Below, piece by piece: positions 11,781 to 23,842 of a DNA stretch of 64,000 nt. Under the pieces are notes generated by a model that did not search any database, was not told the origin of the DNA, and saw nothing but the letters and a program-made list of their open reading frames with translations. Origin of the DNA: Echinometra lucunter (Eukaryota > Echinodermata > Echinoidea > Camarodonta > Echinometridae); the NCBI GenBank assembly GCA_029962745.1, contig CM057157.1:27099433-27163432 (forward strand), given 5' to 3'. The translations under genes and the position numbers were made by a program. Position 1 is the first letter of the stretch; the number at the start of each line of letters is the position of its first letter.

Positions 11781-12491
11781 GAAGGAAATGGGTTAGTATG
11801 CAGATCCTTATACACAGCGGTATTCCTTGGGTCTATTGTTTCATATTATTGTGCTAATCTGCTCATGTGCCATGCCTGTTATTCCAATTTTGCACTAATG
11901 GCAAATAAGATGTTAATACTTCTTTTGCATGGCAGACTTTTTTTTTTTTGGGGGGGGGGGGAGGGGGGATATGGTGATTAGGTGGTTCATAATCCCATGC
12001 CCCTTTTTTTTGTTTGTCAAAGAAATTGGAAGGATGAAATTTGATGACCTCCCTTATTTTTGCTTATCAGAAAATTTTCTGAGATTTATACCTTCCTATT
12101 AATTTTTACTAAATCCTTGATCTGCTCCTGCTTTTGCATCATCCGTCAAATTTTGAAAATGATGTACATATATGAAGCCTGGCATTGTCTGTGGTTATTA
12201 GTCGTGGGGGGGGGGGGGAAGAGAAGGAGGGAGGTACCATACATTTGTATCGGTTTTGCTATTAAGCTACTTCATGCTACAGCATTGTTCCAAGCAGGTT
12301 TAACCCCTTTTTCAGACAGAGCATGTGAAACTGTTTGGCATGACATCTAGAGTTTTGTCAAACTAACCGTTATCTTTTTTTGTAATGCTGCCTCAAAGTA
12401 CTTTGTCTCATCTATCTTTAAATACTAAAATTTATAGGATGACAGTAATAGGAGTTTTTGTGTAATGTGTTAATCATTGCTTTGTGTCAAG
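11781..12491. other. Unassigned DNA with G-runs
   Basis: Poly-G tracts occur at about 11,950-11,967 and 12,206-12,218. No gene is recognised. Confidence 0.35.
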
Positions 12492-12555
12492 GGTTTAGAA
12501 TTCGACGATTTGACCTAGAAAAGCAGAGGAAAAGAGATGTGCCAGGAAGAAAAGG
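12492..12555 (+). CDS. Weak candidate internal coding exon
   Basis: A 64-nt segment lies between an AG (12,490-12,491) and a good donor, GTAAGA, starting at 12,556. Only one frame is open. It gives a 20-residue basic peptide beginning FRIRRFDLEKQRK and ending DVPGRK, with a 1/2-nt split codon at each end. The upstream pyrimidine tract is poor. I do not recognise the protein. It may be a chance open segment in an intron; no neighbouring exon was found to chain with it. Confidence 0.2.
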
Positions 12556-15049
12556 GTAAGAAAAAAAAAATGTTTGCTAAAAAGAATTGATTGTAGTATG
12601 AGACAGGGTTTAGACTGTTTCTTGCATTGTTTGTAAGTTTTATAGATTATGGTATGCTATGTTATAATGGTAAGGGAATATAATACCTGTCAAAGGAGAG
12701 TAGATGGAGAAAATGAGGGAGTAACTGATTATTTAGTGGTCAGAAGTGACATTCTTATCAAGTAACATGTGAGCTTCAGTAGTGCATCCAATTCTTCAGT
12801 AGAACTGCAACAATGTGTGTGGATTATTGAAATCAAATTTTAAAAAAAATTGTATGAACTGATGACCAGGATAAACTGGAGACAGAATATGATAACTTGA
12901 TAGACCTGTTACCATGGAAATATTGACATTGGAGTAGGATATTTGCCGTGAGAGATCTTAAGTCCAGGAACTTGAGTGTCCGACCCTGTCTGTTTCTGTC
13001 ATTGATATCTATATCAGGTTCCAATTAATTACCGTCTGATGACCAGACTTTACTCACTCAGCGTGGGGCCGACCTAACCTGTTAAGCGTGCCAATTTATT
13101 TAGGGCCATTTTGATTTACCTTCCTTCCTCTCGAACTGCAAAAAAAATTGACAGCTTTGGAAGGTCAACAAAGTATACCTGTACTGTTTCTGACCTCAAG
13201 AGGGCTCACTTTGGCTGTATCAAGACGAGTTGTCTACAACCAGAGTTTGTTGATCTCAGTTTCAAATTGATGATACCGGTAGTTACTTTGTTAGGCAAGT
13301 ATGCGGCAGAGGAGTGTGTGCCATATTGTGCCCAACTGGAACTTAGATGGTGAAACTATGTATAAATGGCTCTGGTTAGTGCTACATGTAGGTTTGGCTG
13401 ACGTTGACTTTGTATCCAAGACAAATACTTGTTGTCAAAATGTATACGTCCAAGCTTTTGTCCAATATGTAACCAACCTCATCTATGATTTTAGAATATC
13501 TGATTGGGATATCAAACTGATGGCTCTGCTAGAGCATGAATGAGCCAAAATATATAAATGACATTTATACATCAATTATGTTGACAGTGCCCTGGTGATT
13601 TTGAGTAATGGGACGATACCTTGGCTTGCCAGTATACCGTAATTATTTTTTCTGAGTTTTCATCAAATTGTCTTTCGTATACCATTCATTACTTGCTGTC
13701 ATATTTGTATGGTGGTCCTAAAGCACAAATAAAATAGAAAACAACATGCAGATTTACTTTAAATTAGATTACTTTTAAGCAGCACCAATGTCCAATGGCA
13801 AGACATTTGCATTTGCACACTCGATTCAGGTGCAGTGCTCGAGTATACCTGGTAGGATTTATTCCTGAAATTTACTGAGTGCTGCAGTTGCTGTGCTAAA
13901 GCTGGGGTGGTAATAATACAATTGCAGGGTGCTCTGGGGGAATAGTACATGGTACTGAAGAGACTACCCTGGGTAAACAAGACATTATTAAATGCTCTTT
14001 TTTTTTTACTATGTTCAAAGAATTCCACATCTTCATTAGATCACAGAGGCATGTATTTCTTGCTTATGATATGCTCCACAAGTTTTGGACCTGTATCTCC
14101 AAATTTCATTCCGTTATCACAAGAGGATATTACATACTTTCCTATCAGCAGAAATTCGTGACAGGTGCGTGCTATGCATAATCATCCTTTGATAAAGAAG
14201 TTGCATATTGTGTGAGGAACAGCTTACGAAATGTCGGAATCCCCTGTCTGCCTACCTCAAATTTGTACCGTGTGACTGGGTATGTAGAATGCTTCTCGGC
14301 AGTGGCAGGAGAACTTCGGGTTCAGACAAGGGGGGGGGGGAACCACCTTTTGTGTGCCCCTTAAAAGTGTGCACCCCCACTTTCAGTGTCTGAGCCTGAT
14401 GCTCCACCACCTCTGCTCCTTAAATTGTTTACTTGTTTCATGGGGATATTGCTTGTTTCTACCTGTACCTCAAATTTTATTATTTTTTTTCTCCGAAGGG
14501 CATAATTGATATAAAAGCTTTTTAACCAACAGGATTGCTTTGCAGGTGCACATTAAGCAGCCTTTTATGAAAGCGGCTGAACATTACAAGGTATCCTAGG
14601 ATTAGATCAGTTAGTGAAATTTCGGGATTCCCTACGCCATTTTGAATCATTGGGACTGTGTAGGGAGGTAATCAGGTTGTTTACTTGATTTTCTCTGCGG
14701 TGGTGCATGCAAATCAGTTTGAGATTAGATTAAGATGCGCTGCCAACCACGATGGGTTAGCAAGAGGTCATCCCCGCATCGTTGTCCGCATCACCACCAG
14801 ATGAAATGAAGAGATGGGTGTCGAAGTTGACTACGTTGTCTAGGAAAATGTAGATTGCACTCCCTTGTGCTTGTGTTTTTGCTCTTTAATTTGATTTTAT
14901 GTCCTTGAAGGTAGTATTTTACCTTTTTATGTGGCCATGAAATTAGTTGAACTTTTATCAATTCTTGGAGAATAGAAAAAAATGCCTTTAAGATGTCAGA
15001 AAAGTGACCGATATTTGATTTCAGAGAAAAAGGGAACATTTCTCTCTCT
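12556..15049. other. Unassigned DNA
   Basis: No convincing exon or transposon end is seen. A G-run lies at 14,330-14,340. Sequence near 14,330-14,410 loosely resembles the hairpin region at the start of the window. Confidence 0.35.
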
Positions 15050-15427
15050 GTTTCTCATTTTTTCCTGAGATAAGTTCTTTACAAATCTCTTCATCTTTTA
15101 TCCTTGGGCTGCATCCATTTCTTATTATTTTTTTCTTCTAACTTACTATCAACCTGCTCTTTTTCTTTGTCTTTCTTATACTCCCTTTCTCTCTCCCCCT
15201 CTCTCTCTTTCTCTCTTTCTTTCCCTCTTGAAATGATGTTTTTATGGATCACTTCTATAACATCCTTGAGCTATGTCCATTTCTGATGAATTCTTTTTCT
15301 TTTCTTCCAATTTATTATCAACCTTCCCCTATTCTTTCCCTTTATCCCGTCTCTTGTTCTACCATTCTCTCTCTCTTTCCCACCTTCTCTCTTTCCCACC
15401 TTCTCTCTCTCTTTCTCTTTCTCTCAC

Positions 15428-15471
<44 letters not shown>

Positions 15472-15590
15472 ACTCTCTCACTCTCTCTCTCTCTCTTTCT
15501 CTCCTGAAATGAGGTCTTCATGGATCATTTTATGGCGCAATCCTTGAGAAGCATCCATTTCTTATTAGTTCTTCAAGCATACATATGGCT
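15050..15590. repeat. Higher-order tandem repeat with embedded CT microsatellites
   Basis: A block 'catccatttcttattat...' with a CT-rich body and 'tgaaatgatgt..atggatca...atccttgag' begins near 15,111. It recurs near 15,277 (as 'gtccatttctgatgaat') and again near 15,549. The unit is 170-270 bp because the CT tract inside it varies. The open frames here are only Ser/Leu/Phe runs. Confidence 0.65.
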
Positions 15591-16369
15591 TTGGTTGATT
15601 TGTCATTGACACCTTGGTATTAGTCACTCTGTGGAACCAGAAAGGCACTACCTATATGTTTGTGGGTGGATGTGTTTTCTAGATTCTATGGCAGCTTTTC
15701 CTCTTTTTACCCCTCTCTCTTTTTATCGGCATCTCTAAGTGTGCTGAGACCTTTTCCAAAGGTATAACATGCGATACAAGAACTTTTCTACCATTATTTT
15801 GATTCACATCCAGCTTTAAAAAATTACTGTTAACGCCATTATTGTTGCCTGATTAAATTTTCATGCTGAGCGACCCAAGAACGTATTCGCAGGTTCTTAA
15901 ATTTGTGCTGCGCAATTACTTGCAAAAGTGCAAGATTTGATTTGATATTTCATTGCGTATGAAATTGTGCTAATATATTTGCTAGTTGCAGAATTCGTGC
16001 TTGCCAAAACTAGTGCGAAATCTGCGTAAATCAGTGTACCATGAATATTTCTGCATGCACAGTACCCAAAGTGGCAAGATAACATAATTTTTAACAAATA
16101 CTCTTTCAGGATCTCCCTTCCCTCCTCCCTCCCCCCTCCCCCTCCAGATGCAGTTACATTTGCATCTAACGTGAAAGATCTCTACCTCTTCCTCCTTATG
16201 ATTGCCATGGCAAGTGATGCTTATCTCACATGTAATTTGTATCACTAAAAGGTTACATCCCATGGATACATCCTACTCTCTGAAATGTCTCTGCCTGTTA
16301 AGTGTTAACGATAACCAGGAGTCTACAGAATGCAACGTGTAATCACATCACATGTCTCCACACAGATTT
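15591..16369. other. Unassigned DNA with a C/T-rich block
   Basis: A pyrimidine block of C-runs and T occurs at 16,108-16,145. No gene or transposon is supported. Confidence 0.35.
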
Positions 16370-16640
16370 TTTTTAAAAGAGGGAGGTATAATATTGAGAG
16401 AGATCTACATTTAAAAAAAAAAGGAAGAGGGGGAAAAAGGTCATTAGGTTTTGGGGATGTCCTTTTACTAAGTAATTCTCTGACAGTAGAAAGAAAAAGA
16501 AGAAGAAGAAGAAGATGAAGAAGGAGAAGGAGAAGAAGGAGAAGAAGGAGAAGAAGGAGAAGAAGGAGAAGAAGGAGAAAAAGGGGAAGGAGAAAGAGGA
16601 GGAGGAAGAGGAGAAAAAGAGGGAGGAAAAGAGAAAAATC
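16370..16640. repeat. Purine-rich (GAA/GGAGAA)n microsatellite
   Basis: GAAGAA and AAGGAG units run from about 16,491 to 16,632, preceded by A- and G-rich DNA. The strand is almost pure purine. Open frames on both strands are low-complexity Lys/Glu or Ser/Phe runs and are not genes. Confidence 0.85.
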
Positions 16641-17204
16641 ACCTTGGAAGGGGGTGATAGCAGGTACAAACCTGGAGTCGTGTACTTAACCCTCTGTCTG
16701 CTTAAAATCAGGTGACCCCTGTATCAAACAAACTGGGAATATGACAATTCAGTCGACAACTTTTTAAGTTATGGCACTTAGGTTAATGGGGGGAGGGGGG
16801 GGGGGGAGGGAGGGGCAGGATGCGCCCCCTCCCTCCAGTCTGCTGCTGCTGCTTCCAAAGACCCTATAGATGGATAATGCAAGGCAAAAAGACCGACTCA
16901 AGGTTCCAGAGTCAATCAGCCAGCGGTAATTTCATATTTCCTCTCTGGTCTGAACTGACGTCATTCCGCGATTATCTTGCTCATTTCTTCTGGGGAAGAT
17001 CATCAAAACTGCTCTTTTTACCCAATCCTTTGAATCAATCCCCATTATCAACTCTGTTACTAGAACAGTGTGAGAGACTTTATTGGGATGAAATATGATT
17101 ATCGTTTTGTTATTTTAGTATAGAAAGAACAGGTGTTTGTCTGTGTTTCCATTTTCCAATATCCTTCTTTGATATGATATTTCAAAGGAAAAAGAAGATA
17201 TGGA
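16641..17204. other. Unassigned DNA with a G-rich tract
   Basis: Runs of G separated by single A occur at about 16,788-16,815 and could form a quadruplex. Nothing else is supported. Confidence 0.35.
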
Positions 17205-17278
17205 CTGTTTGGAGCCATAAGGGCATTAAGTCTGTATAAATTGATATGAGTTAACAACACCCTTCTGGCTCTGAACCA
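17205..17278. repeat. ~72-bp dispersed hairpin element, copy 1
   Basis: 'ctgtttggagccataagggc' faces 'cccttctggctctgaacca' around 'attaagtctgtataaattgatatgagtta'. The same stem-loop occurs at 20,614, 33,852 and 52,417. This copy is the most diverged. Confidence 0.65.
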
Positions 17279-17464
17279 ATGAAATGATGGGTTCTTCCAA
17301 CACACATTATTCTTCAGCCATAGTTGTTACTGTGCGGTCATATTTCATTAACCTATTGAAAACTGTGCCCGAGATAACTCGAGAAGGGGTTTATAGAAAA
17401 TATGTGTTATACCAAAATTAAATTGTACTCAACAGGTTATTTATATTTATTTATAGTCTTTGTA

Positions 17465-17960
17465 CATTTAAAAAATATTGGGTAAAATTTTACCCAGCAT
17501 GAGGGTAATTACATCCAACCAAATTTGGGCATCAAGCATATGCATATTGTCCATTCAGGAGAAATAAACAATAATAAACAATAATTACTTTAAAGCCACA
17601 GTGAACTGGTGCTTATATAGCATTGAAATGATGTATTTACAACAGCGCCAACTTGCGGCTACTCACTACCGGAGACTGTCTTAGAAACATTATGCCCTTC
17701 TTGGCATGTAGTGAACTGCCTAAGTCTGAATACATAAAACATTTTTACAGATGTGTCTAAAAAATAAAGCCCCCCTTGATCAGAATGGTGCATGCTGGGA
17801 GAAAAAATGGGACAGAATCAGTAGTTCAGGACTGAGATGGCGCTATTTCGAAATCTCATAAGGGCGCCAGTTCGCTTTAGCTTTAAAATGGGCAAAATAT
17901 GACTTAACTTGGATAAAAAGAAATGCCCAAAGTTGGTTGGATACATAATTACCCACTACT
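17465..17960. mobile_element. Older inverted-repeat element interrupted by a TTAA MITE
   Basis: 'gggtaattacatccaacc' and 'aaatttgggcat' (17,504-17,533) are inverted at 17,918-17,955 ('atgcccaaagttggttgga', 'cataattaccc'). The intact MITE at 17,590-17,886 lies between the arms, so it inserted later. Confidence 0.5.
17590..17886 (+). mobile_element. TTAA-flanked MITE, family AGCCACAGTGAACTGG, copy 1
   Basis: TTAA flanks both ends (17,590-17,593 and 17,883-17,886). The termini AGCCACAGTGAACTGG and CCAGTTCGCTTTAGCT are inverted. The interior ('gcgccaacttgcggctactc', 'tggcgctatttcgaaatctc') matches the next element in opposite orientation. Confidence 0.75.
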
Positions 17961-18025
17961 TGTGGAACAGGGGCCACCCGGCCCCTGTAGCCAGTTGATG
18001 AAATATAATTTAATAGAATTATAAC

Positions 18026-18322
18026 TTAAAGCCAGAGCGAACTTGCACCCTTGTATGAGATTTCGAAATAGCGCCATCTCAGTCCTGAGCTACTGATTCT
18101 GTCCTGTTTTTCTCCCGGCATGCATTATTCTGATCAATGCGAGCTTTATTTTTCAGACACATCTGTCAAATTGTGTATGTATTCAGACTAAGGCAGTTTA
18201 AAAGAAGCCAAGAAGGGCGTTATGTTTCTAAGACAGTCTCTGATTGTGAGTAGCCGCAAGCTGGCGCTGTTGTAAATACATCATTTCAGTGCTATATAGG
18301 CGCCGGTTCACTGTGGCTTTAA
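18026..18322 (-). mobile_element. TTAA-flanked MITE, same family, inverted copy 2
   Basis: It has the same length (297 bp) as the element at 17,590 and is closely similar, but in reverse orientation, 139 bp away. Its right-hand TTAA (18,319-18,322) is also the left TTAA of the next element. The pair can form a long hairpin if transcribed. Confidence 0.75.
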
Positions 18323-19185
18323 AGGCATTGGCTAACTTTGTTAGTAGCTGATTTAAAAAATTCTCAAACTACAATGAAACATGTGTATGAGCATGGTTCT
18401 CGCCAGTACATAACACCCATGGTTCCAATACCATGCGTAAAGGGTTTCAGACAAGGAAGAACCATGTGTGAAATTGCTGCACCATGCGTGGCAACAAGGG
18501 TAAAAAAATATTGGAGTATATATCCCTAACAATAATGATAAATGTCACAGATTATTTTGCTTTTTGGCAATGTATTTTTACTTTTATGCCATTAGTAGAC
18601 AACTCTTGCTTACCAAGAAGTATTTTTCATCCTTTTACTATAGCATATACTGCCGCCACACCTAACTTTAGGTGTTATTCCGTAAAACTTCAGAAACTTC
18701 CACGCTTTGCGCAGAGTGGGAACTGTGTGTGGATTTTTTTCTTGTGAGAACCCTGTGTATGAGTACTTTTATTTGTACTCAAAAACCCTGAAACCAACCA
18801 TAATTTGGAATGAAAAAGTGTAAGTTAGACGCAAACGGCGATTTCATTATCCTTCGTCTCATGAGACAATTACTAAAAGGACCACTTTGCTTGAATTTGA
18901 AAATGCCGTTATGTGCCTCCCGTCGCGTGATACGCCAATACACACAGTACGGTAAGGTGAGTGATACGTGCATGCGCACTCCTTATGTCTATTCTGTGCA
19001 ACTGACCCTCATATATTTTTCAAACATTGGTTTACATTTTTTATATTTAGAAATACTTCCTGTGGATATTATACTTTGAAACTGTCAGACTGGTATTTTT
19101 ACACTATAACCCTTATGTTTATCCCATTTTCAAGTAACAAAACAAGATTTTTTAAAATCATAACAATGTTCACCAATGTCTTTAA
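18319..19185 (-). mobile_element. TTAA-flanked MITE, family AGGCATTGG, interrupted by a hAT MITE
   Basis: The ends are TTAAAGGCATTGGCTAACTT on the left and 'caccaatgtctttaa' on the right. Without the 364-bp insertion at 18,392-18,755 and its duplicated 8 bp, the element is about 495 bp. It aligns in reverse orientation with the intact 484-bp copy at 62,619-63,102 ('ttcctgtggatattatactttgaaac', 'tacactataaccc'). Confidence 0.8.
18392..18755. mobile_element. hAT-type MITE with an exact 8-bp target duplication
   Basis: The termini are CATGGTTCTC and, on the other strand, CAGGGTTCTC. They are flanked by identical 8-bp repeats TGTATGAG (18,384-18,391 and 18,756-18,763). CAGGGTTC-like termini with 8-bp duplications define the hAT superfamily. 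Comparison with the uninterrupted host element at 62,619-63,102 confirms the insertion boundaries. There is no transposase, so it must have been mobilised in trans. Confidence 0.85.
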
Positions 19186-20613
19186 TTAAAGAGAAATTTT
19201 CTCAAGAGCCTGCCATTGTTTTTTGCATGTAATGATTTTTTTTTTAAATTTGGCAAGATGGTTTGATTATGTTTGGAGTGCATTATTAGTGATGGGTTTG
19301 CTTGTCGTCACTCTCCATTATCAGCAGTTCTAATCTTTTTATAGAGTTTTTGGAAGGCATATCTTCAAAACATAGTAATCAGATTACAAAATGATATGTC
19401 CAAACCAAAATCTGAAAACAGAGATATGTTTATTATAAAGTTCTGTGAAGAAATTGAAGAGCAATATAACATTACTGTATGACTTTCATATCTGCACATT
19501 TAAAAAGTCCTTTTGATTGCTCTTGAATATGAAATTGCTCATTAAGAGCTATCAGTTTTCAACCTACAGGCCAATCAACAGCAATTTACTGCTGACATAA
19601 TCCCCAACTGAAACTATTTGAATGAATTCAACATGTGCTCAAGTCATTGTGACATGCAGCATAAACAACAGAGGGAGCTAGGTACCATCGGTGTTAGATT
19701 CTAATTAAGTGTTGAAGGTGTAATTAAAGCGCAAGGATTCCAACCAATTACATGGGACTTTTCCCCCTGATTGTAATTGTGAGACCTTTTAAAATCATTT
19801 GAGAAATTGCTTAGTGATCTTCGATGCAAGAAACTTAAAGAAGAGTTTTATGAGGCATTTATCGGTGCATTGTTTTTTATGCATCTGAGTATTTAATCAT
19901 TGTATTCTTATTGAAAATAACAATCATTAGTTTTGATAACTGTCACTAAATTTTGACCTTGCCTGATACCAAAAGAGGGAGCTAGGCACAAAACACAAGT
20001 AAGTTCTATCAACTGTTGTGAACAGAAGGGTTAGACTTATATGATATTCTCATATGCAATTTCTTTACAAATAACTGACAGAATAGTGAAAGGGGAGGAA
20101 TAAATTTCCAGAGAAGCTGGTTTGAATTAATTCATCTTGTTGGCTAGGCAGTAGAAAGTTTTGTAACTTTGGACAGTAAAATAAAAGAGAATGACATAAA
20201 CCCACCAGCTGTATATAAAATTCACTATCAAAGCTTTATAAATAAGGAGTTGTAAGTATTTGTTCAGTTGTATTTCCTTACTAATTGCTTAGCTTTCATA
20301 CATTTTGCAGATATGCCGACTGTTCCATTTTGCATTATTTTATACTTTTTTTTAAAATAAAAAATACTGCAGGTTTCATGGAAAATACTTTTCCCCATAA
20401 TTGTATTACTACACACGTCTACTGGAGAAAATGTGAAAATACTGTTTTTCCATGCAAAATATTCGTTTTCATTTCATCCCTCAATATACTGCAGTGCTCT
20501 TTACAAGGTTGGCATCCCTGATTTTCTATCGGCTATATTTGTCAGAAATCATATTTCAATGTAGTGTAAGGTTGTTTCTGTCTGTCAAAGCTTTAATTTC
20601 TGTCATCAGATTG
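19186..20613. other. Unassigned DNA
   Basis: No gene structure is seen. 'agagggagctagg' occurs twice (19,671 and 19,974) with no other similarity around it. Confidence 0.35.
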
Positions 20614-20687
20614 TCTGTTTAGAGCCAGAACGGCGTTAACTCGTATCATTTTTATACAGACTTAATGCCCTTCTGGCTCCAAACAGA
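20614..20687. repeat. ~72-bp dispersed hairpin element, copy 2 (reverse)
   Basis: 'tctgtttagagccagaacgg' faces 'cccttctggctccaaacaga'. The asymmetric loop ('tttatacagacttaatg') shows that this copy is reversed relative to the other three. Confidence 0.65.
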
Positions 20688-22480
20688 CGTGATCTTATTA
20701 TACCTATAAATCCTGGATGATTGAGCACTTAATGATGATTTAAGTTATTAAAGGTATTATGTAAATGTAATGAAATTAAGAAAGATATATCTGGGAAAGA
20801 TCGGTAGACAAAGCAAAGTAAACAGAAAAGGAAGGGAAGCCCTGACATTCCCGGCAGTGCACCTGTAGACTACAGACCATTTAATTGGGAAATTAAAACA
20901 TGGAAATACGACCAGGAAATTCAGGATTAAGGTTTATAAATGGAGCCACAGCGGGATATCATTACTCATCATTTTGTTTGTTTTGTTTCCATTAGATCCT
21001 TATAAGATCGTATAGCTCTCCTACATAATTCTAAACAGCATCATAGATTAAGGAATAGTGTATTGATATTCAGACTCCTTGGAAGGAAATGCCTGTCTAG
21101 AACTTCTAATCAGGTCCCCAAGGTAGACAATTTTGCTATAGATATGGTATTTTCCTGCGGCATGCATATTTTGACAACTCCAAGCTGTTGTGTCCTATAT
21201 TTTTAGTGACCAGTGACCATATGGACGATACAGTGTTATTATTTCTGATGATTTTATTGAATTGATTGTTTATTCAAACTGGGATCTTTATGAAATGTGA
21301 AGAAAAATGCAGCTTTTGATGTCAGTTTATCGTGATAACTCAACAATAGTACGAACCACATGGGCATCAAATGATCAAATACTTTGGATTCTCCCATTAT
21401 TGAGAAGGGGTTGAATCTAATCCTGAGTAGACAACACTGGTTTGATGAATTTTGTAGTGATCCAGTGTTTATTGTTTAGCCTATTTCATATTTCAGCAGA
21501 GGTTTTGAAAGTGTCATCAATTGTCTGCGGGATGTGGGAAACGTTTGCAAGAAATTTCAAACTTGAAAAAAATTCTGCCGAACTAAAAATAGAACAATTG
21601 GCGATGCTTCCAAACCCCCGTGCAAGTTTGGCCAACTTTTAGAGGATAAAAATACAAATGTTGGATTTGGGCTTTTTTTCAACATTTGCGTGCCCGTGAA
21701 AATAATGCTTTACCGTTAGTACCTAGAGATGAGTATAGGCAGAGTCTAGTATTTGATGATGTAAATCCCAGGGCAATATTATTAGTTTACAGGCACAGAC
21801 CCTTGTAAGTTGTAACTCATAACACAGGACCTGGACTATAAGACAATAGCCCTCCCTTTGTAAGGGCAACATTGAAGCTCCACTGTTATTTACTTTTTAA
21901 TCAAGCCACCGGGAAGTTGGGTTGGACATCAACTCAAGATATTTGTTCAAGTGTCAAATTAAAGTCTTCGCCTGCAGACTAATAAGTTCTAGCCAGCCAG
22001 CCAATCAGAAGACTTCAGAGTTTCAGTTCCTTCATGGGGGGGGGGGGGGGGGGGGGGAGGGGGGTGTTACAAGTGGCATAGGGTTAGTCTGCAGGTACAG
22101 ACCTAAAATTGACACCTTATTACTGATGTATTAGAATGCTTTGGATCTTGAGGGAAGCCTAGCCCATATGTGCCTACTGGCTCTGAAACTTAGATGGATG
22201 AAACAATATTTTTTGATGGTTTCTTTTTTTTGGTTTCTTTTAGTTTTTTGTTTAATTTATACTCAGGGCAATTTTAGTTTGCAATTCAGAGATACAGAAC
22301 AGTATTTATAAAGTGCAAGGGGCATTTTACAGCCCCCTACTTTTGCACTACTAAAACTACCAATAATCAGCCTCTATCATCTCATATTAGGGGGGGGGGG
22401 GTCTCTTTGTAATTTCATGTCTAATAAGGTATATAGTTCCTATTAAACTGCATTAAATAGCTATAAGATTGATACACCAC
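20688..22480. other. Unassigned DNA with a long poly-G tract
   Basis: An interrupted run of about 30 G lies at 22,037-22,065. No exon is recognised. This is the last unique sequence before the duplicated block. Confidence 0.4.
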
Positions 22481-23338
22481 TTCATTATTAACAGTGAATG
22501 TTTCTTTAATACAGCGTTTGATATCGTATTATGGTACCTCAATCCATGTAGTTATAAATTTTTTTTAAAGACTAGAAAGCTGACAATGGGCTATAAATGT
22601 AAGCCTCTGACTTAGTTGTGCTTGAGTGCCTCCCAATGCTGTGGTTTCCAGTCAGGTTAACAAAAAAGTAACAAAACTCCCCATTTTTCAATACTGTTAA
22701 CTGTTACCCTCACATACTTATGGAACCTCACATGCTTATGGAAGGCGATTCTTGGCATGTAAAGGAGATTTAATCTCTTCAAAGTGAAATGAAGATATCA
22801 ATCAACGGTTAGAGTAAATCCAATTGAGCTACAGGTATCTTGATTTCATATGACTTATCTAATATTACTGACCTGGATTTATGTATGAGATTGTGTTTGA
22901 GATTAGGATTAAGAAAGTGATGAAAAGAAGAAGATGAAGTGATAAGAGACTTGTTGGAGTTTGTCACCATGTGGATCAAGTATTCACACTCAACTATATT
23001 TTTCCAAATTGCTTTTATCCAATTCTGCTTTGGTTCATGAATATTTCTGTTAGGCCTATGTGTTTCATTGCCATTTGTTCTTTCCTAGAAAAAATAGGCC
23101 CCAGTAGCTTACAGATGTGCAGCTCTTCCTTAGCTCATACTTAATCTATTCTTTTCTTTATGAACCGTGTTGGAAAAAGTAGTTAATAGTGCAATAGGTT
23201 TAATTGATGAAAGTTGAAGGAGCTTTATGTAATCGTACCCCCATTTGATCAAAGAATCTGTAAGAGAGGTACGAGATCAAAAGCAGATTGTTACATAATG
23301 ACACAGGATGAGTAAGAGAATTATCATGGGGGATTGCT

Positions 23339-23625
23339 TTGTCATATCTTTCCTCCCTTCCTCTCCCCCCCCTCATCCCTCTTGCTTTCTCTTTATCTGA
23401 CGCTTTTTCTCATTCTTTTCCCATTTTCCATCTCTTTCTCAAATTTTCCTTATCCTTCCCTCTTTCTCTGTTTGTAGTTCCCTTCTCCTCTCCTCTTCTG
23501 TTTCCTTCTCTCTCTCCCTTCTTCTTTGTTCCCCTTTCTGTCTATTTTCCTCTTTTCCTCGTTCCCCTCTCCTCTATTCCCCTCTTCCTCTCTCTCTCTC
23601 CTTTTTTTCTTTCTGTCTTTTATCA
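23339..23625. repeat. CT-rich microsatellite (copy A)
   Basis: A pyrimidine-rich tract of ctctctcc, ttcctc and tttctc units. The open frame over it encodes only Ser/Leu/Phe/Pro runs. Counterpart at 40,722-41,025. Confidence 0.85.
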
Positions 23626-23842
23626 TATTGTCATATTGTATTCTTGAACCACCTACATAGAATGATTTACCACAAACAGCTGCTCTTGATATTAAATTTA
23701 AGATGCAAGAGTTATTTTTGCTGCCCTGGACGGACTTCCCCCATTTTGTTATATTACCTTATGAAAAATACCCCCCCCCACTAATGCATCAAGAATATCA
23801 TATTCAGTTTAGTATACCGAATATAGAATAACTGTATTGCTT

